In this document: piece by piece, positions 28,346 through 37,423 of the stretch
Numbering within the stretch: the first letter of the stretch is position 1
Layout: the number at the start of each line of letters is the position of its first letter
Origin: a virus
Strand: one strand, 5' to 3'
IMG/VR virus record: IMGVR_UViG_3300005921_000003
Location: 1-50,126 of that record
Length of the DNA: 50,126 bases
Made by a program: the position numbers and the translations under genes
Notes under the pieces: generated by a model
Databases searched by the model: none
Told to the model about the DNA's origin: nothing
What the model saw: the letters and a program-made list of their open reading frames with translations, nothing else

Positions 28346-28786
28346 TTAGTTCGGATTCCCGGCCGCGTGCACGTGGAGAAAGCGGTTGTCGTTAGGGTCC
28401 GAGCTATGAAAAATGATGCTTTGGTTTGTACCTGGACCCTGAAGGTAAATCTCATTGACCTCGGGCGTTCCGCCGGGGGCCAACTGACCGATCGCTGTAG
28501 CCTTGCAGATCGGCGGTTTCTGGAACTTCGTCGTGAATCTCCACACCGCCACACCGCCCTTGAAATGAATCGTCGCTTGATCGTTCGGCGTGTAGTTGGG
28601 CGAGGCGTTCGAAGTGATCGAAACGTTCCGATTGCCTGTCGAACCCCGCGGAATCCCTGGCGGTGGGAGGACCGAAGCCGGGGCGAAATACCGACGGAGG
28701 CGGTTGGCAATGAAATGAACGTCGCCGGAGCTGATTTGAACCCCGCCGCTGCCTGAGTGTTGCCCGCTCATAAACCTCCGGATCAT
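28346..28786 (-). CDS. Structural protein, tail-associated
   Basis: 146 residues, ATGA overlap with the tail-tube gene. An internal ATG six codons in, with GGAGG just before it, is an alternative start. Contains IRRFxS/GG-rich N-terminus and beta-like segments (NRNVSITSNASPNYTPNDQA, IHFKGGVAVWRF). Unknown function; probably in the virion by context. Confidence 0.5.
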   Translation of the reverse strand: MIRRFMSGQHSGSGGVQISSGDVHFIANRLRRYFAPASVLPPPGIPRGSTGNRNVSITSNASPNYTPNDQATIHFKGGVAVWRFTTKFQKPPICKATAIGQLAPGGTPEVNEIYLQGPGTNQSIIFHSSDPNDNRFLHVHAAGNPN

Positions 28787-30996
28787 GTTGCTAGCGATTC
28801 CTCGATGATGTCGAGCCCATACGATCTAATCTCAAAGCCAGCGAAGCTCGTCCCATCCTCTGTGATCCTGACGACGAACGCATTAGCCTGAATTGGAAGC
28901 TGGCCTTGTTGCTGTCCGGTATTCTCATATTGCCACATCGTATTGATCGCTTCGCCCAAAGCGGGGGCAACCGTTGGGCTAAAGGCCGCTGTCTGCGGAA
29001 CCGTCCCAAATTCCGAACGCCACGGCGAGGGAGCGCCTTGAATAATCTGTCCTGGAATGAGCGTCATTTTGAACGACGCACCTGCGGTTGTATCGCAGTC
29101 GATAAACTCGCGCTTGACGTTCTTGATCGTTTCAGGCGTTCCGCCCGTGATCCATCCGCTTTGCGTCATAAAGGCGATTGGATTCCCGTAATCGGAAAGA
29201 GCACTTTGGCCGAGTTCAAAAAATCCCGTCCCTAACGAGTCTACGAAATTGATTTGAGGCTTATCGCTATTGAGTCCAGTCGGCGATGGGCCTGCTCCGT
29301 ACTGAATCCAAGCTCCAATCTCTAAGCCAGTCCATTTAGACCAGGCTGGAGAGCCTTGTGCAGCGCTCTTCTCGTCATCATAAACGAGAATCGTGTCGGC
29401 GCTTCCACTCCCGAAATCGACCGCAAAGAGCGCAAGCGAACGAAGGATAAACGGGACCGTTCCGCTGCCAACTTGATACTGCCCATTAAGAGCGGTCCTA
29501 GCTTGCATATCTCCAGCAACCACGCGGACGAGGGGCTGGAATCCAGCCGATGCGGTGCCTTCGCTAATCGGGATCGGGAGTCCAATATGCTCAGGCTCGT
29601 AGGCCCCAACCGCTAACCGTAGTGCCTTGCGCCCCGACCAAAAAACAACTTGGCCTTCTAGTATGGCGGCGCAATAGCGCGACGGTACGCCGTAACCTTT
29701 AACCTGCGGCGTGACGCTAAACTGATATTCGCTGCTCTGGAAATCGTAGCCCTCGATCATGTAAATCGAAGCGGTTTTGAAGATATAGAAAGCGTTGCCG
29801 GCTGGCAGGCATTGTTGTACCGGCGAATCTCCGTCTCCGGCACCGATCGTGTAACCCCCGTTTACGCCTCCGGTCTTTGCCGTCATGCCTCCGTTCTGTA
29901 TCATAAACGTAAAGGCTTCGGGCTGGTATATGTCCGAAGCAAATACCGTATCAGGGTTGCCTGGATTCCCAGACGGGATGTTTCCTAAATCACCCCACAG
30001 CCACAGATGGTCATGCCATGCCGCACAGTACGCAAATGGGTTGGGGCACATGAATGAGAGCGCCTTGATGATGCCTTCTTCAAAATGCAGGCGGCACGGA
30101 CCATTCCACTGTGAACCGCCGCCCGTAAAGTTTGTCGGGCTTGTCGGGGAAACGGCAAGCGTGCTGCCCGTTCCCATGCTGCCGCTCATGGTCGCGTAGT
30201 AGGTGATATTGTTTCCGAGATTTCCACCGTCCCGAGCGCCAAGGTGTATCGTTGAAACCGGGTTTGCCGAACCGGCTTGAGGCTGACCGTTTATATCCGT
30301 CGCTCCAAAGGGAAGCGTCTTGGACGTAAAATACGCCTCGCCGATAAACGGGAAGTAGGCGGCCTTGTGTAAGAACGCCGCCGAATCGTTAATCAATTGG
30401 CACAGATTATACGCAATCGAATCGGGGTTGTCTGAGCCCTCAACGTAGTAGTTAGGCGTCGTTATACTGTTCGCACCATCGGTGATCGTAACGTTGATGT
30501 ATCCGCCATTTGGCTGCAACCCAGGTAGCCCGGAAATCGTTATCTGGCCCGTACCGAATCCTCCGGCAACCAGGCTAAGCCCCGTGATAATCAAAACATC
30601 AGCGCCGTCCCCGCCATTGGCTTGCGGATCTCGGATGCTGCAAAAGTCTGGAGCTACATTCGGATTAGTGAGCGGGAAGGCCCCTAGATCGTTTAGGTGC
30701 CCCGAGTCGTTGCCGATGAGAATATGGTTGTGTTCGTAGATAACGAGCTTTGTTGCTTCATTCGGAAAGGCCCGATACCAGCGAAATCCCGAGACTGGAG
30801 TTTGCGTGCCGAACTGCGGCAAAGATACGCGAGTAGTCCCTGGCCGTTTCCCCCAGGTCCCCTCTCGGTGATAGATGATGTTGTCGCAGTCGGTTAGACC
30901 GCCGCCATCAACTTTGAGCGGATTAACCCACTCGTTAAGGACTCCGGTGCATTCGAAACCAATGAACCGCGGATGTGGAGGAGTGGCACCCGGCAT
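28783..30996 (-). CDS. Tail tubular B / stabilisation-like protein
   Basis: 737 residues. N-terminus reads FECTGVLNEWVNPLKVDGGG, then LTDCDNIIYHREGTWGKRPG. This is the start motif of phage tail proteins with a beta-propeller-like fold that line or cap the short tail (compare T7 gp12 and P22 gp10 roles). The middle (about 175-240) contains a beta-rich insert related to domains in 30996 and 35155. Follows the connector gene directly (start overlaps its stop). Confidence 0.7.
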   Translation of the reverse strand: MPGATPPHPRFIGFECTGVLNEWVNPLKVDGGGLTDCDNIIYHREGTWGKRPGTTRVSLPQFGTQTPVSGFRWYRAFPNEATKLVIYEHNHILIGNDSGHLNDLGAFPLTNPNVAPDFCSIRDPQANGGDGADVLIITGLSLVAGGFGTGQITISGLPGLQPNGGYINVTITDGANSITTPNYYVEGSDNPDSIAYNLCQLINDSAAFLHKAAYFPFIGEAYFTSKTLPFGATDINGQPQAGSANPVSTIHLGARDGGNLGNNITYYATMSGSMGTGSTLAVSPTSPTNFTGGGSQWNGPCRLHFEEGIIKALSFMCPNPFAYCAAWHDHLWLWGDLGNIPSGNPGNPDTVFASDIYQPEAFTFMIQNGGMTAKTGGVNGGYTIGAGDGDSPVQQCLPAGNAFYIFKTASIYMIEGYDFQSSEYQFSVTPQVKGYGVPSRYCAAILEGQVVFWSGRKALRLAVGAYEPEHIGLPIPISEGTASAGFQPLVRVVAGDMQARTALNGQYQVGSGTVPFILRSLALFAVDFGSGSADTILVYDDEKSAAQGSPAWSKWTGLEIGAWIQYGAGPSPTGLNSDKPQINFVDSLGTGFFELGQSALSDYGNPIAFMTQSGWITGGTPETIKNVKREFIDCDTTAGASFKMTLIPGQIIQGAPSPWRSEFGTVPQTAAFSPTVAPALGEAINTMWQYENTGQQQGQLPIQANAFVVRITEDGTSFAGFEIRSYGLDIIEESLAT

Positions 30997-32150
30997 CAGA
31001 ACGGCCTGTAATTAAAGTCATCGTCGTAATCGAAACCAGCAATTGTTTGCGGACCCGACCGACGGACGTTCCAGCCGAGTTCTTTTGCCGTCTTTATCGC
31101 TCGATCATAAAGGCTAAGATAGTAGGCTCCTTGAGCAGCGTCGCCTTTGCGCGGCCAATATTCTGACAGTAGCCCGTGAACGAGCGCCATTTGCAATTGA
31201 GGAGGAAGCTGTGTCGTGTCACCGGGATACGTGAGCCACTTTCCAGTTGATGAGTAATAGAACGTCATCGTGTCCCCGTTTGGCGAAAGGGTTGCGACTC
31301 CATTGGGGGTCACGGTCATTTCTCCGGCCGCTATCGTCGTCAGGTACGTGATCTGCGTTCCAGGCGGATTGATCGCGGTTAGCTGAAATGAGTTATTCGA
31401 CACCCCGCATGGTTGCAAGAACGCCGATGCCCCAACGACGGCGTTTGAGGCGTTAACGAGATTCGCGACCGCCTGAGCGATAGATGCCGTCGTATCGCTT
31501 GCGAGAACGACGTAGGTCGGCACGACCACGGGAGCGTTAGGAGGATTGGTAATCGTTATCTGGACCGTATCCCCCGCGTCAGGGGTTCCGTTGAACGTTA
31601 CCGTCCCAATCCCCGGACCCATCGCTTGACCAGGACCAGGCTGCGGGAAGATTCGAACATACCCAGCAAACGGCTCGCGAAACGCGGATGGTTGACCGAC
31701 TGAAAGCGTTATGTCCGCACAGTAGGCGTTCCACTCTTTCATGTTCACGCTGATGAGCGGGAACGTCTGTTGCCCCTGCGGAGTGTAGTCTATCCCGTAC
31801 AACGATTGCATATCCGGGGGAACCGGATAATCCATTCCGGCGAAAACCGGAAGCGTTACGAGACGGTCACTCACATCTGGAGCTAGTCCCGTTTCTCCGA
31901 TGAAGCGCCCGAGCCAGATGTTGAGATCGCGCTGTACGACGGCCATGCTGTAATCGCCGACGACTGGCGGTAAGAACCCAGTGTCAGGTCCTGCCTCACG
32001 CAGCAAGTGCCAAATGCGGCACTGCATATCGAAAAGCGTGAGTTGTCCTGCGATTTGCGCGGGAGGCTGTAGAAGAAGTACGCCACCCTGAGCACCAAGC
32101 GCAATTGGCTGGCCTGGGGCTGCAACGAGCCGGTTGTAAATCCCGGCCAT
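30996..32150 (-). CDS. Head-tail connector / tail tubular A-like protein
   Basis: 384 residues. N- and C-terminal parts match small connectors: MQSLYGIDYTPQGQQTFPLI and QLQMALVHGLLSEYWPRKGD with SLYDRAIKTAKELGW. Between them (about 190-290) is a beta-rich insertion (TPDAGDTVQITITNPP...SIAQAVANLVNAS) similar to domains in two other virion proteins. Gene order connector, tubular B, then internal proteins is that of a podovirus. Confidence 0.68.
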   Translation of the reverse strand: MAGIYNRLVAAPGQPIALGAQGGVLLLQPPAQIAGQLTLFDMQCRIWHLLREAGPDTGFLPPVVGDYSMAVVQRDLNIWLGRFIGETGLAPDVSDRLVTLPVFAGMDYPVPPDMQSLYGIDYTPQGQQTFPLISVNMKEWNAYCADITLSVGQPSAFREPFAGYVRIFPQPGPGQAMGPGIGTVTFNGTPDAGDTVQITITNPPNAPVVVPTYVVLASDTTASIAQAVANLVNASNAVVGASAFLQPCGVSNNSFQLTAINPPGTQITYLTTIAAGEMTVTPNGVATLSPNGDTMTFYYSSTGKWLTYPGDTTQLPPQLQMALVHGLLSEYWPRKGDAAQGAYYLSLYDRAIKTAKELGWNVRRSGPQTIAGFDYDDDFNYRPF

Positions 32151-32153
32151 GAG

Positions 32154-34022
32154 TTACTTGCCTATCCAGAGTAGAGTTTGCGGAGCGACGCTAAACTGGA
32201 ATGAATCGTGTGGCGAGTTGATCCAGCACGTTCCGAAACTGTTCGCTGCCAAAGCCGTAGTCGCTAATCCATTGATCTTAAAAGTAGACGGGGACGCGGC
32301 GCTTTGGAACACGATCAGTGAAGGTCCGAAGTAGCTCGTGCCTCCGTTTGAACCTTGGACCTCTGCGGAGACAGCGCTCGTTCCAACATTACCGACCGTA
32401 TTGATGATCGTGTTTTGATCATTGTAGCCGGAACAACTCGTTATGCGGATATTCCCACCAGGCGTTCCCGTTACGCTAACAGGTGGTCCAGAATACCCCA
32501 CCATCGAGCAGTCATCAAAGAGAACCGTGTTAACCGGGCTTCCAGAAATGAGAACCGCGTACTGCTGGTTCTGGGTGCTCGCGGAGTTCGGATACTTTGG
32601 CTCAAGGTTCGTTCCAATTACCGTAAGGTATCCTGAGTTTCCCGTTACCGCAATTCCGGCTCCTCCGGTCGGGCCATTTCCAGATGACCTACCCCCTAGC
32701 ACCTGAACATGCGTGCCGCCAGCGATTTGTAATCCGTGACCGCTACCACCTGGAGCATTATTTTGGAACCATGTGCAGCCCGTGAAAACAATGTCATCGA
32801 TCCCATTATTTCCACTCCCGTTGGTTAGGGAGTCAATAAGAACTCCGGGAGTTGAAATCGTGGATTGCGAAGCCATGTTGAAGCTGCAGTTGCTATACTT
32901 CTCGCCATATATGTCAGACCCAGCAGTAGGAGTCTGCATATAAATGCAGGTCGTGATACAGGAAAACTCGCAGTCGGTGATATTCGTAAAACGAACCCTG
33001 CTTCCACCGGCTGAAATAGCGTAGCTAATCCCGTAGTACCAGGCTGATATGTGCAACCTGGAAATCATAGCGTGTTCTAGTTGCCCGGTTAACGAAATAC
33101 ATACCGTATTTGTCGGAGCGCTTCCACCGGGATTTGCTTGGAGATACTCTCCCGGACCATCCAAAAAACATTGGGGACCTGCCAGGGTTACTGCCGCGTA
33201 GGAGCCTGCTCCGGTCGGACCATTCCCGTTAGGACCGGAGGCGTAGTTGATCGTACACGCCTGCAATCCGCATGACAGAGAGTTTCCGTCAGTCGAAAAT
33301 ACTTGTGGACAGCTTGTAAAAACGCAGTTGTAACAGCGCGTATTCCATCCGTGACCAGCATTGATTGCAAGACTGCTGGATGAAGCTGAACTCGGAAAGT
33401 TTATCCCAATGTTTTGGTAAATCTGTCCACCGGAACCGTGAGGACCGCTACTATTAAAGAGCGTTCCACTTCCAGTTACGGCGAACAGGGGGGCCTGCCC
33501 ACCAAGACCTCCGCCTCCGGTCGTGCAGGCTGCTCCGAGAATTACGCTCTGGTCTGGCATCGTGAAGTTGAGAGGATCTATCGGGTAGCTTCCAACTGGA
33601 ATAAAAAGGCAACCGCCGACTGGTCCCGCCGCTCCCATTGCCGTTGTGACATTCGTCATCGCCGTATCGTTAAGAGCGGCGCTGCCTGGCGTCGGAAGAG
33701 CACCATAAAACAGATAGTTGTAAACCGTCAGCGCATTAGCGTTCGTCGTGCTCGGGAGCACACCGTTGAACCCGCCTCCACCGCCTCCGCCGATCAGCGT
33801 CTGCAGTTGCTGGAGGGTTACTCCATACGTCTGACCCGTAGCGACATGGTAAATCGCGGTGCTATCTGCTAGCGCGGGAGTAATGTTACCTAACTCGGGA
33901 ATGGTAAGGTCGCAGCGTGGTTGACGCGCTGCTAGACCGCGAGCGGCTTGAAGAGCGAAGTCGTCAAGCTGAGATAGGTTCTTAAACCCCACTACCGCCT
34001 TCGACCTCATCGAGATTCTCAT
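32154..34022 (-). CDS. Tailspike, right-handed beta-helix
   Basis: 622 residues. The short N-terminal segment (KAVVGFKNLSQLDDFALQAA) is a virion-binding region. A poly-Gly hinge (LIGGGGGGGFNG, about 76-87) follows. The rest is Asn/Ser/Gly-rich with repeated short strands (CQVF-like, INITDCEFSCITTCIY, LQIAGGTHVQVLGGRSSGNG), as in pectate-lyase-fold tailspikes. It should bind and perhaps cut a surface polysaccharide. No specific catalytic triad is assignable. It lies between capsid accessories and the tail proteins. Confidence 0.75.
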   Translation of the reverse strand: MRISMRSKAVVGFKNLSQLDDFALQAARGLAARQPRCDLTIPELGNITPALADSTAIYHVATGQTYGVTLQQLQTLIGGGGGGGFNGVLPSTTNANALTVYNYLFYGALPTPGSAALNDTAMTNVTTAMGAAGPVGGCLFIPVGSYPIDPLNFTMPDQSVILGAACTTGGGGLGGQAPLFAVTGSGTLFNSSGPHGSGGQIYQNIGINFPSSASSSSLAINAGHGWNTRCYNCVFTSCPQVFSTDGNSLSCGLQACTINYASGPNGNGPTGAGSYAAVTLAGPQCFLDGPGEYLQANPGGSAPTNTVCISLTGQLEHAMISRLHISAWYYGISYAISAGGSRVRFTNITDCEFSCITTCIYMQTPTAGSDIYGEKYSNCSFNMASQSTISTPGVLIDSLTNGSGNNGIDDIVFTGCTWFQNNAPGGSGHGLQIAGGTHVQVLGGRSSGNGPTGGAGIAVTGNSGYLTVIGTNLEPKYPNSASTQNQQYAVLISGSPVNTVLFDDCSMVGYSGPPVSVTGTPGGNIRITSCSGYNDQNTIINTVGNVGTSAVSAEVQGSNGGTSYFGPSLIVFQSAASPSTFKINGLATTALAANSFGTCWINSPHDSFQFSVAPQTLLWIGK

Positions 34023-34221
34023 ATACGCCTGGAGGGCAGAACTTGCCAGTTTGCCGTGCCGAACGTTTGAGCATGCCGCTGTAAATCCCGTTGAGCGGAT
34101 TTATCGAGGCGTCCATCCCATCTTCGCCGTCGTTATGAATCGGAACGTGGACTCGTCCAGCGCCGATTTGGCCGCCGGGAAACGAGTCCATGCGATCATC
34201 TTTGCGGTCGTTCTTAGCCAT
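33982..34221 (-). CDS. Small hypothetical virion-region protein
   Basis: 79 residues (MAKNDRKDDRMDSFPGGQIG...). Charged N-terminus, then a Gly/Asp-rich region containing DGMDASINPLNGIYSGMLKR. Overlaps the tailspike start by 41 bp. Function unknown. Confidence 0.5.
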   Translation of the reverse strand: MAKNDRKDDRMDSFPGGQIGAGRVHVPIHNDGEDGMDASINPLNGIYSGMLKRSARQTGKFCPPGVYENLDEVEGGSGV

Positions 34222-34418
34222 TATTCCTCCACTACGCGGCGAGCGGCGTGCTGTTCGGCAACGCGGTATGCTGCTTCGCGATCATCGGTTTCAAAGATAA
34301 CACGCTCACCGTTGAACCCACCTTCGAGAACGGTGTAAGGCAACTTCGTCTGCTTCTCCGGGCGAACTCGCCCGACGAGATTTGAGCGGGCGGGGGTCCC
34401 GTGCTGAGCTTTAGCCAT
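34221..34418 (-). CDS. Small hypothetical protein
   Basis: 65 residues, basic N-terminus followed by an alpha/beta segment (KLPYTVLEGGFNGERVIFET). ATG adjoins the TAA of the next gene. No family recognised. Confidence 0.5.
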   Translation of the reverse strand: MAKAQHGTPARSNLVGRVRPEKQTKLPYTVLEGGFNGERVIFETDDREAAYRVAEQHAARRVVEE

Positions 34419-34437
34419 CGTATACCCCGCCCGAACT

Positions 34438-35133
34438 TTACGCCTTAGCGGCTACCTTGTCGTGACGACGCTCGGACGCCACCGCGCCGGCTACTGCTCC
34501 GCTGAACTCTCCCTTAAGCTCAGCTAGCGCCAAACGCATCTCGCGGACCTCACGATCGTGCTTCTCGCGTTCCATGTCGAGTTGGGCCTTGAATTCAGCC
34601 TCGATTTCCGCTGCAGATTTCCTGGTTCCGAAGTTGTCTTTCTCTGGATCAAACTCACCGAGTTTGTAGATTTCGTATATGCGAATCGGATCCGGATGAT
34701 GACCTTCGAGATCAACCTTTTGAATCGAAACGTCCGGAGCTCGGTTGTGACCACTCTTCTCCATGTTTGGATTCAAGCCGCGTCCGTTACCGCGAGGCCA
34801 ATCGTACCGCATGACAAAGCGCGTGATTTCGAGGGATATAAAGTCACGGAGTTTCTCGCGCTTGGGGCCATCCGGCATTTCGAGATAGTCTAGGTGAAGA
34901 TCGAACGGCCCGAACCACGCCCGCGTACGACCTATCGGCTGCTCAAGCGTCTTGCCTGGATGCAGAAGCAGGATCGTCTCACGCTGCCGCCAGCCGCCGC
35001 ACCATTTCAACGGAACGGTCCTGGGCCAATCTTCGGCCAGCGTTATCCGACAAGTGACTTCCGGTGCGGTCTGAACCTCTTCCGCTCGTTTGAATTGTCG
35101 TTGCTGGTCAATCTCGTCGAGGATGGTTGACAT
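34438..35133 (-). CDS. Hypothetical protein with C-terminal coiled coil
   Basis: 231 residues. N-terminal alpha/beta domain (TILLLHPGKTLEQPIGRTRA, WFGPFDLHLDYLEMPDGPKR) and a long charged coiled coil (AEIEAEFKAQLDMEREKHDR). No family recognised. The location between capsid and tailspike suggests a head-completion or virion accessory role. Confidence 0.55.
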   Translation of the reverse strand: MSTILDEIDQQRQFKRAEEVQTAPEVTCRITLAEDWPRTVPLKWCGGWRQRETILLLHPGKTLEQPIGRTRAWFGPFDLHLDYLEMPDGPKREKLRDFISLEITRFVMRYDWPRGNGRGLNPNMEKSGHNRAPDVSIQKVDLEGHHPDPIRIYEIYKLGEFDPEKDNFGTRKSAAEIEAEFKAQLDMEREKHDREVREMRLALAELKGEFSGAVAGAVASERRHDKVAAKA

Positions 35134-35154
35134 TCGTTCGTAATCTCCCTGGCT

Positions 35155-36204
35155 TTAGTACATACCGTAGATGAGCGCCGGGACTTTTCCCTTGTATCCG
35201 GTTCCGCCGCTGAAGGTCGCAGGGGATGAGATCGTTCCAGAGCTACCGCCGGCCTGCGTATACGTCGAAGTAGCCGTCAGGCTGTTGGCGACCATGCCCG
35301 AAATGTAGGTGTAGAAGCGCCACTGCTCAAGCGCGACACCTGCAGCGTTCGTCGATCCGCCCGTAACGAGGAACGGGTTGGCGACATTGTTTACCGTAAT
35401 GGTGATGACACCAGCCGCGTTCGCTGCGGTGAAGTACGGGTAAGGCGTACCCAGCGCGTGAATCGTTGTCACTGCAAAGTACGGGTTGGCGTTCAGTGAC
35501 GCAACCACGGCGGCTGCAGCGGTCGTCGCCGAAGCGGCGGTCGTTGCGTTAAGTGTCGTGCTTACGGTGAATGTCTGAGCTGTTCCCGGCTGAAGATCCG
35601 TGTATGGGATCTGAAACGTGATGGCGATAACATCGCCCGATTGCCAGGCAGATCCCGCGATGGTGAACACCGCCGTTGCCTGAGCGAGCGCGGCTTGCGT
35701 GAGCGATGAACCGATGCCGGAAGCGGGAAGATTCGTAATGCCTATGATGGTCGGAAGCGCCGAAGCCTTCGCGACACCCTGAGCGTAGCCAGCGGTGTTC
35801 GCCGAACTCGTGAGCGGGATACCGTCGGTGAGTGTGGTGCCCGCCGATTGATCGACCCACACATACGCGATGCCTTTGATTTGCAGAGGCAGATATACCG
35901 TGCCACGCAAGTTGAGTTGCGAAGCCACGGAAATGTAGGACGAGTTCAGTAGCCCTTGGTTATCAAAACCGTTCCAAGGGGCCTGAACGACGCCAGCAAA
36001 CTTGCTTTCGTTTGCGGCTGCCGCCGTCGGCTGAACCGTTTGGAAGTCCGGTAAAATCTGAGAGTCTACCGCAGAGATTTTGCAGAGGATGCTGGGAATA
36101 TACGTGTTGACCGCGTTGCTCACGCGGTACGATTGACGGCCACTTCCGCCCATGTTGGGCAGATTGTTCGTGGTGAGATCGGCGATAACTGACCAATTAG
36201 GCAT
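35155..36204 (-). CDS. Structural protein, beta-rich (decoration- or tube-like)
   Basis: 349 residues, Ala/Thr/Ser-rich with low charge, typical of virion proteins. The second half has an insert (SGDVIAITFQIPYTDLQPG... AAAAVVASLNANP... ITVNNVANPF) resembling those in 30996 and 28783. Its place just downstream of the capsid gene fits a capsid decoration, vertex or tail-spike base protein. Preceded by a strong hairpin and GGGGAG ribosome-binding site. Confidence 0.55.
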   Translation of the reverse strand: MPNWSVIADLTTNNLPNMGGSGRQSYRVSNAVNTYIPSILCKISAVDSQILPDFQTVQPTAAAANESKFAGVVQAPWNGFDNQGLLNSSYISVASQLNLRGTVYLPLQIKGIAYVWVDQSAGTTLTDGIPLTSSANTAGYAQGVAKASALPTIIGITNLPASGIGSSLTQAALAQATAVFTIAGSAWQSGDVIAITFQIPYTDLQPGTAQTFTVSTTLNATTAASATTAAAAVVASLNANPYFAVTTIHALGTPYPYFTAANAAGVITITVNNVANPFLVTGGSTNAAGVALEQWRFYTYISGMVANSLTATSTYTQAGGSSGTISSPATFSGGTGYKGKVPALIYGMY

Positions 36205-36218
36205 TATGTGTTCTCCCC

Positions 36219-36240
36219 GCCGTACGTCGAAGCGTACGGC
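36219..36240 (-). repeat. Perfect hairpin between capsid and structural genes
   Basis: Stem GCCGTACG / CGTACGGC (8 bp) with a 6-nt loop (CTTCGA on the transcribed strand). It lies in the 50-bp gap after the small gene at 36256 and immediately before the GGGGAG of the next gene. There is no T-run, so it may set mRNA processing, stability or partial termination rather than stop transcription. Confidence 0.65.
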
Positions 36241-36255
36241 TAACTGCGAGGTGTA

Positions 36256-36432
36256 TTATTTTTCTTTGCCGCCGATGTTCTTCATGCGGAGACGTTCCTG
36301 TTTTTCCGGATAGCCACGCTCGAAACTATGCTCGGCGAACGTAGACTTCGCGGCGCTGATGATCTTGCCGTCGAGTTCAACGCTCTCGGCCGGGCATCCG
36401 TCCGCGGCGTGCTTGTTCTCTTTAGTTGCCAT
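36256..36432 (-). CDS. Small capsid-region protein
   Basis: 58 residues from ATG 36432; a longer ATG at 36486 overlaps the capsid gene and is unlikely. Charged and alpha-helical (ELDGKIISAAKSTFAEHSFE). It follows the major capsid gene, where decoration or head-completion proteins often sit. Confidence 0.55.
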   Translation of the reverse strand: MATKENKHAADGCPAESVELDGKIISAAKSTFAEHSFERGYPEKQERLRMKNIGGKEK

Positions 36433-36452
36433 GATTTTAAAAAGTCTCCCTG

Positions 36453-37412
36453 TTAGGCGTTGCTTATTGATTGATATTGGCCGCATGAGCTCGGCTTACG
36501 GACAACATAGTTGCCCATCGCGAGAACCTGCCCAACTTCGATCGGCTGGTTGTACGGACGCATGAAGCCGGTGAAGATGAACTCTTGCTGCTTGTGCAAG
36601 AATAGCTGCACGTGGTCTAAGTTGATGAACCACATTGTCCCGGCAGGAACGCCGGCGTCCATCACAAGCGCTGCGCCTTGGAAGGCGAGGTTGTTAAATC
36701 CGAGGTTGCCAACCGAATCGTCGGTGAAGAGTTCTTGCGGTGTTAGCAGAGCCCAATATGAGGCGTAGCCCGTTTTCGTCGTAACGATGAGTTGAATTCG
36801 CTCTTCGTCGGTTTGGCACTGCGTAAACAGCGTCATCATCGAGGCGGTCGAAAGAGCCGTCGCCGTTCCTGGGTTGACGATCTGCGCCTGCCACCACGGG
36901 TTCGCGATGCGGTCGATGCCGTTATAAACCTGGAAACCGGCCGCGTTATTGATCGCGGCTGCTAAGCCGTCCCAATCCTTACCGCCATTGCCGTTTCCGT
37001 TTCCGAACGCCATCCTTCCGACCGTATCGAAGCAGGCCATGAAGGCCGACTCCGTTTTGGCCGCAACGAAATCCAAGCCGCTTTCCTTATCGACGCACCG
37101 CAACTTGTCGGTTTCTACGATATTGACTGATCCGTAGGCAGCGCACCAGCGCGACTCGACGTTCGTGAACTCTTCCTGAGCGTCCGTGTTGAAAATGTCC
37201 GCTCCGAAGTACGAACCCGTCGCCTCGTTTGGCTGAGCCAAGATCGGCTGCGTCACGATGGAACCGCCGTTGATGCGCTTCACGCGCCCCGCGGAGTTCA
37301 AGATACCGAGCAACGCCCTCGATTGATAGCGTTGGTCGATAACGTTGGGCCGCACGTATCGGTTGGCGAAGGTGTTGACTTCGTTCGTGCTGTTATACGG
37401 GATGCCGTTCAC
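36453..37412 (-). CDS. Major capsid protein
   Basis: 319 residues. Placed directly after a scaffold-like gene. Sequence features fit the HK97-fold capsid proteins of podoviruses: NEVNTFANRYVRPNVIDQRY near the N-terminus, then GSYFGADIFN, FGNGNGNGGKDWDGLAAAIN, VTTKTGYASYWALLTPQELF and FTGFMRPYNQPIEVGQVLAM near the C-terminus. Size is usual for the family. This is the only large, single-domain candidate in the head gene cluster. Confidence 0.78.
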   Translation of the reverse strand: MNGIPYNSTNEVNTFANRYVRPNVIDQRYQSRALLGILNSAGRVKRINGGSIVTQPILAQPNEATGSYFGADIFNTDAQEEFTNVESRWCAAYGSVNIVETDKLRCVDKESGLDFVAAKTESAFMACFDTVGRMAFGNGNGNGGKDWDGLAAAINNAAGFQVYNGIDRIANPWWQAQIVNPGTATALSTASMMTLFTQCQTDEERIQLIVTTKTGYASYWALLTPQELFTDDSVGNLGFNNLAFQGAALVMDAGVPAGTMWFINLDHVQLFLHKQQEFIFTGFMRPYNQPIEVGQVLAMGNYVVRKPSSCGQYQSISNA

Positions 37413-37423
37413 GAGTTATTCTC

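Noticed and set aside
27832-28710. Extended 292-residue version of the gene at 27832-28344
   Set aside because: The N-terminal 120 residues are an out-of-frame shadow of the 28346-28786 gene; the ATG at 28344 begins the protein-like part.
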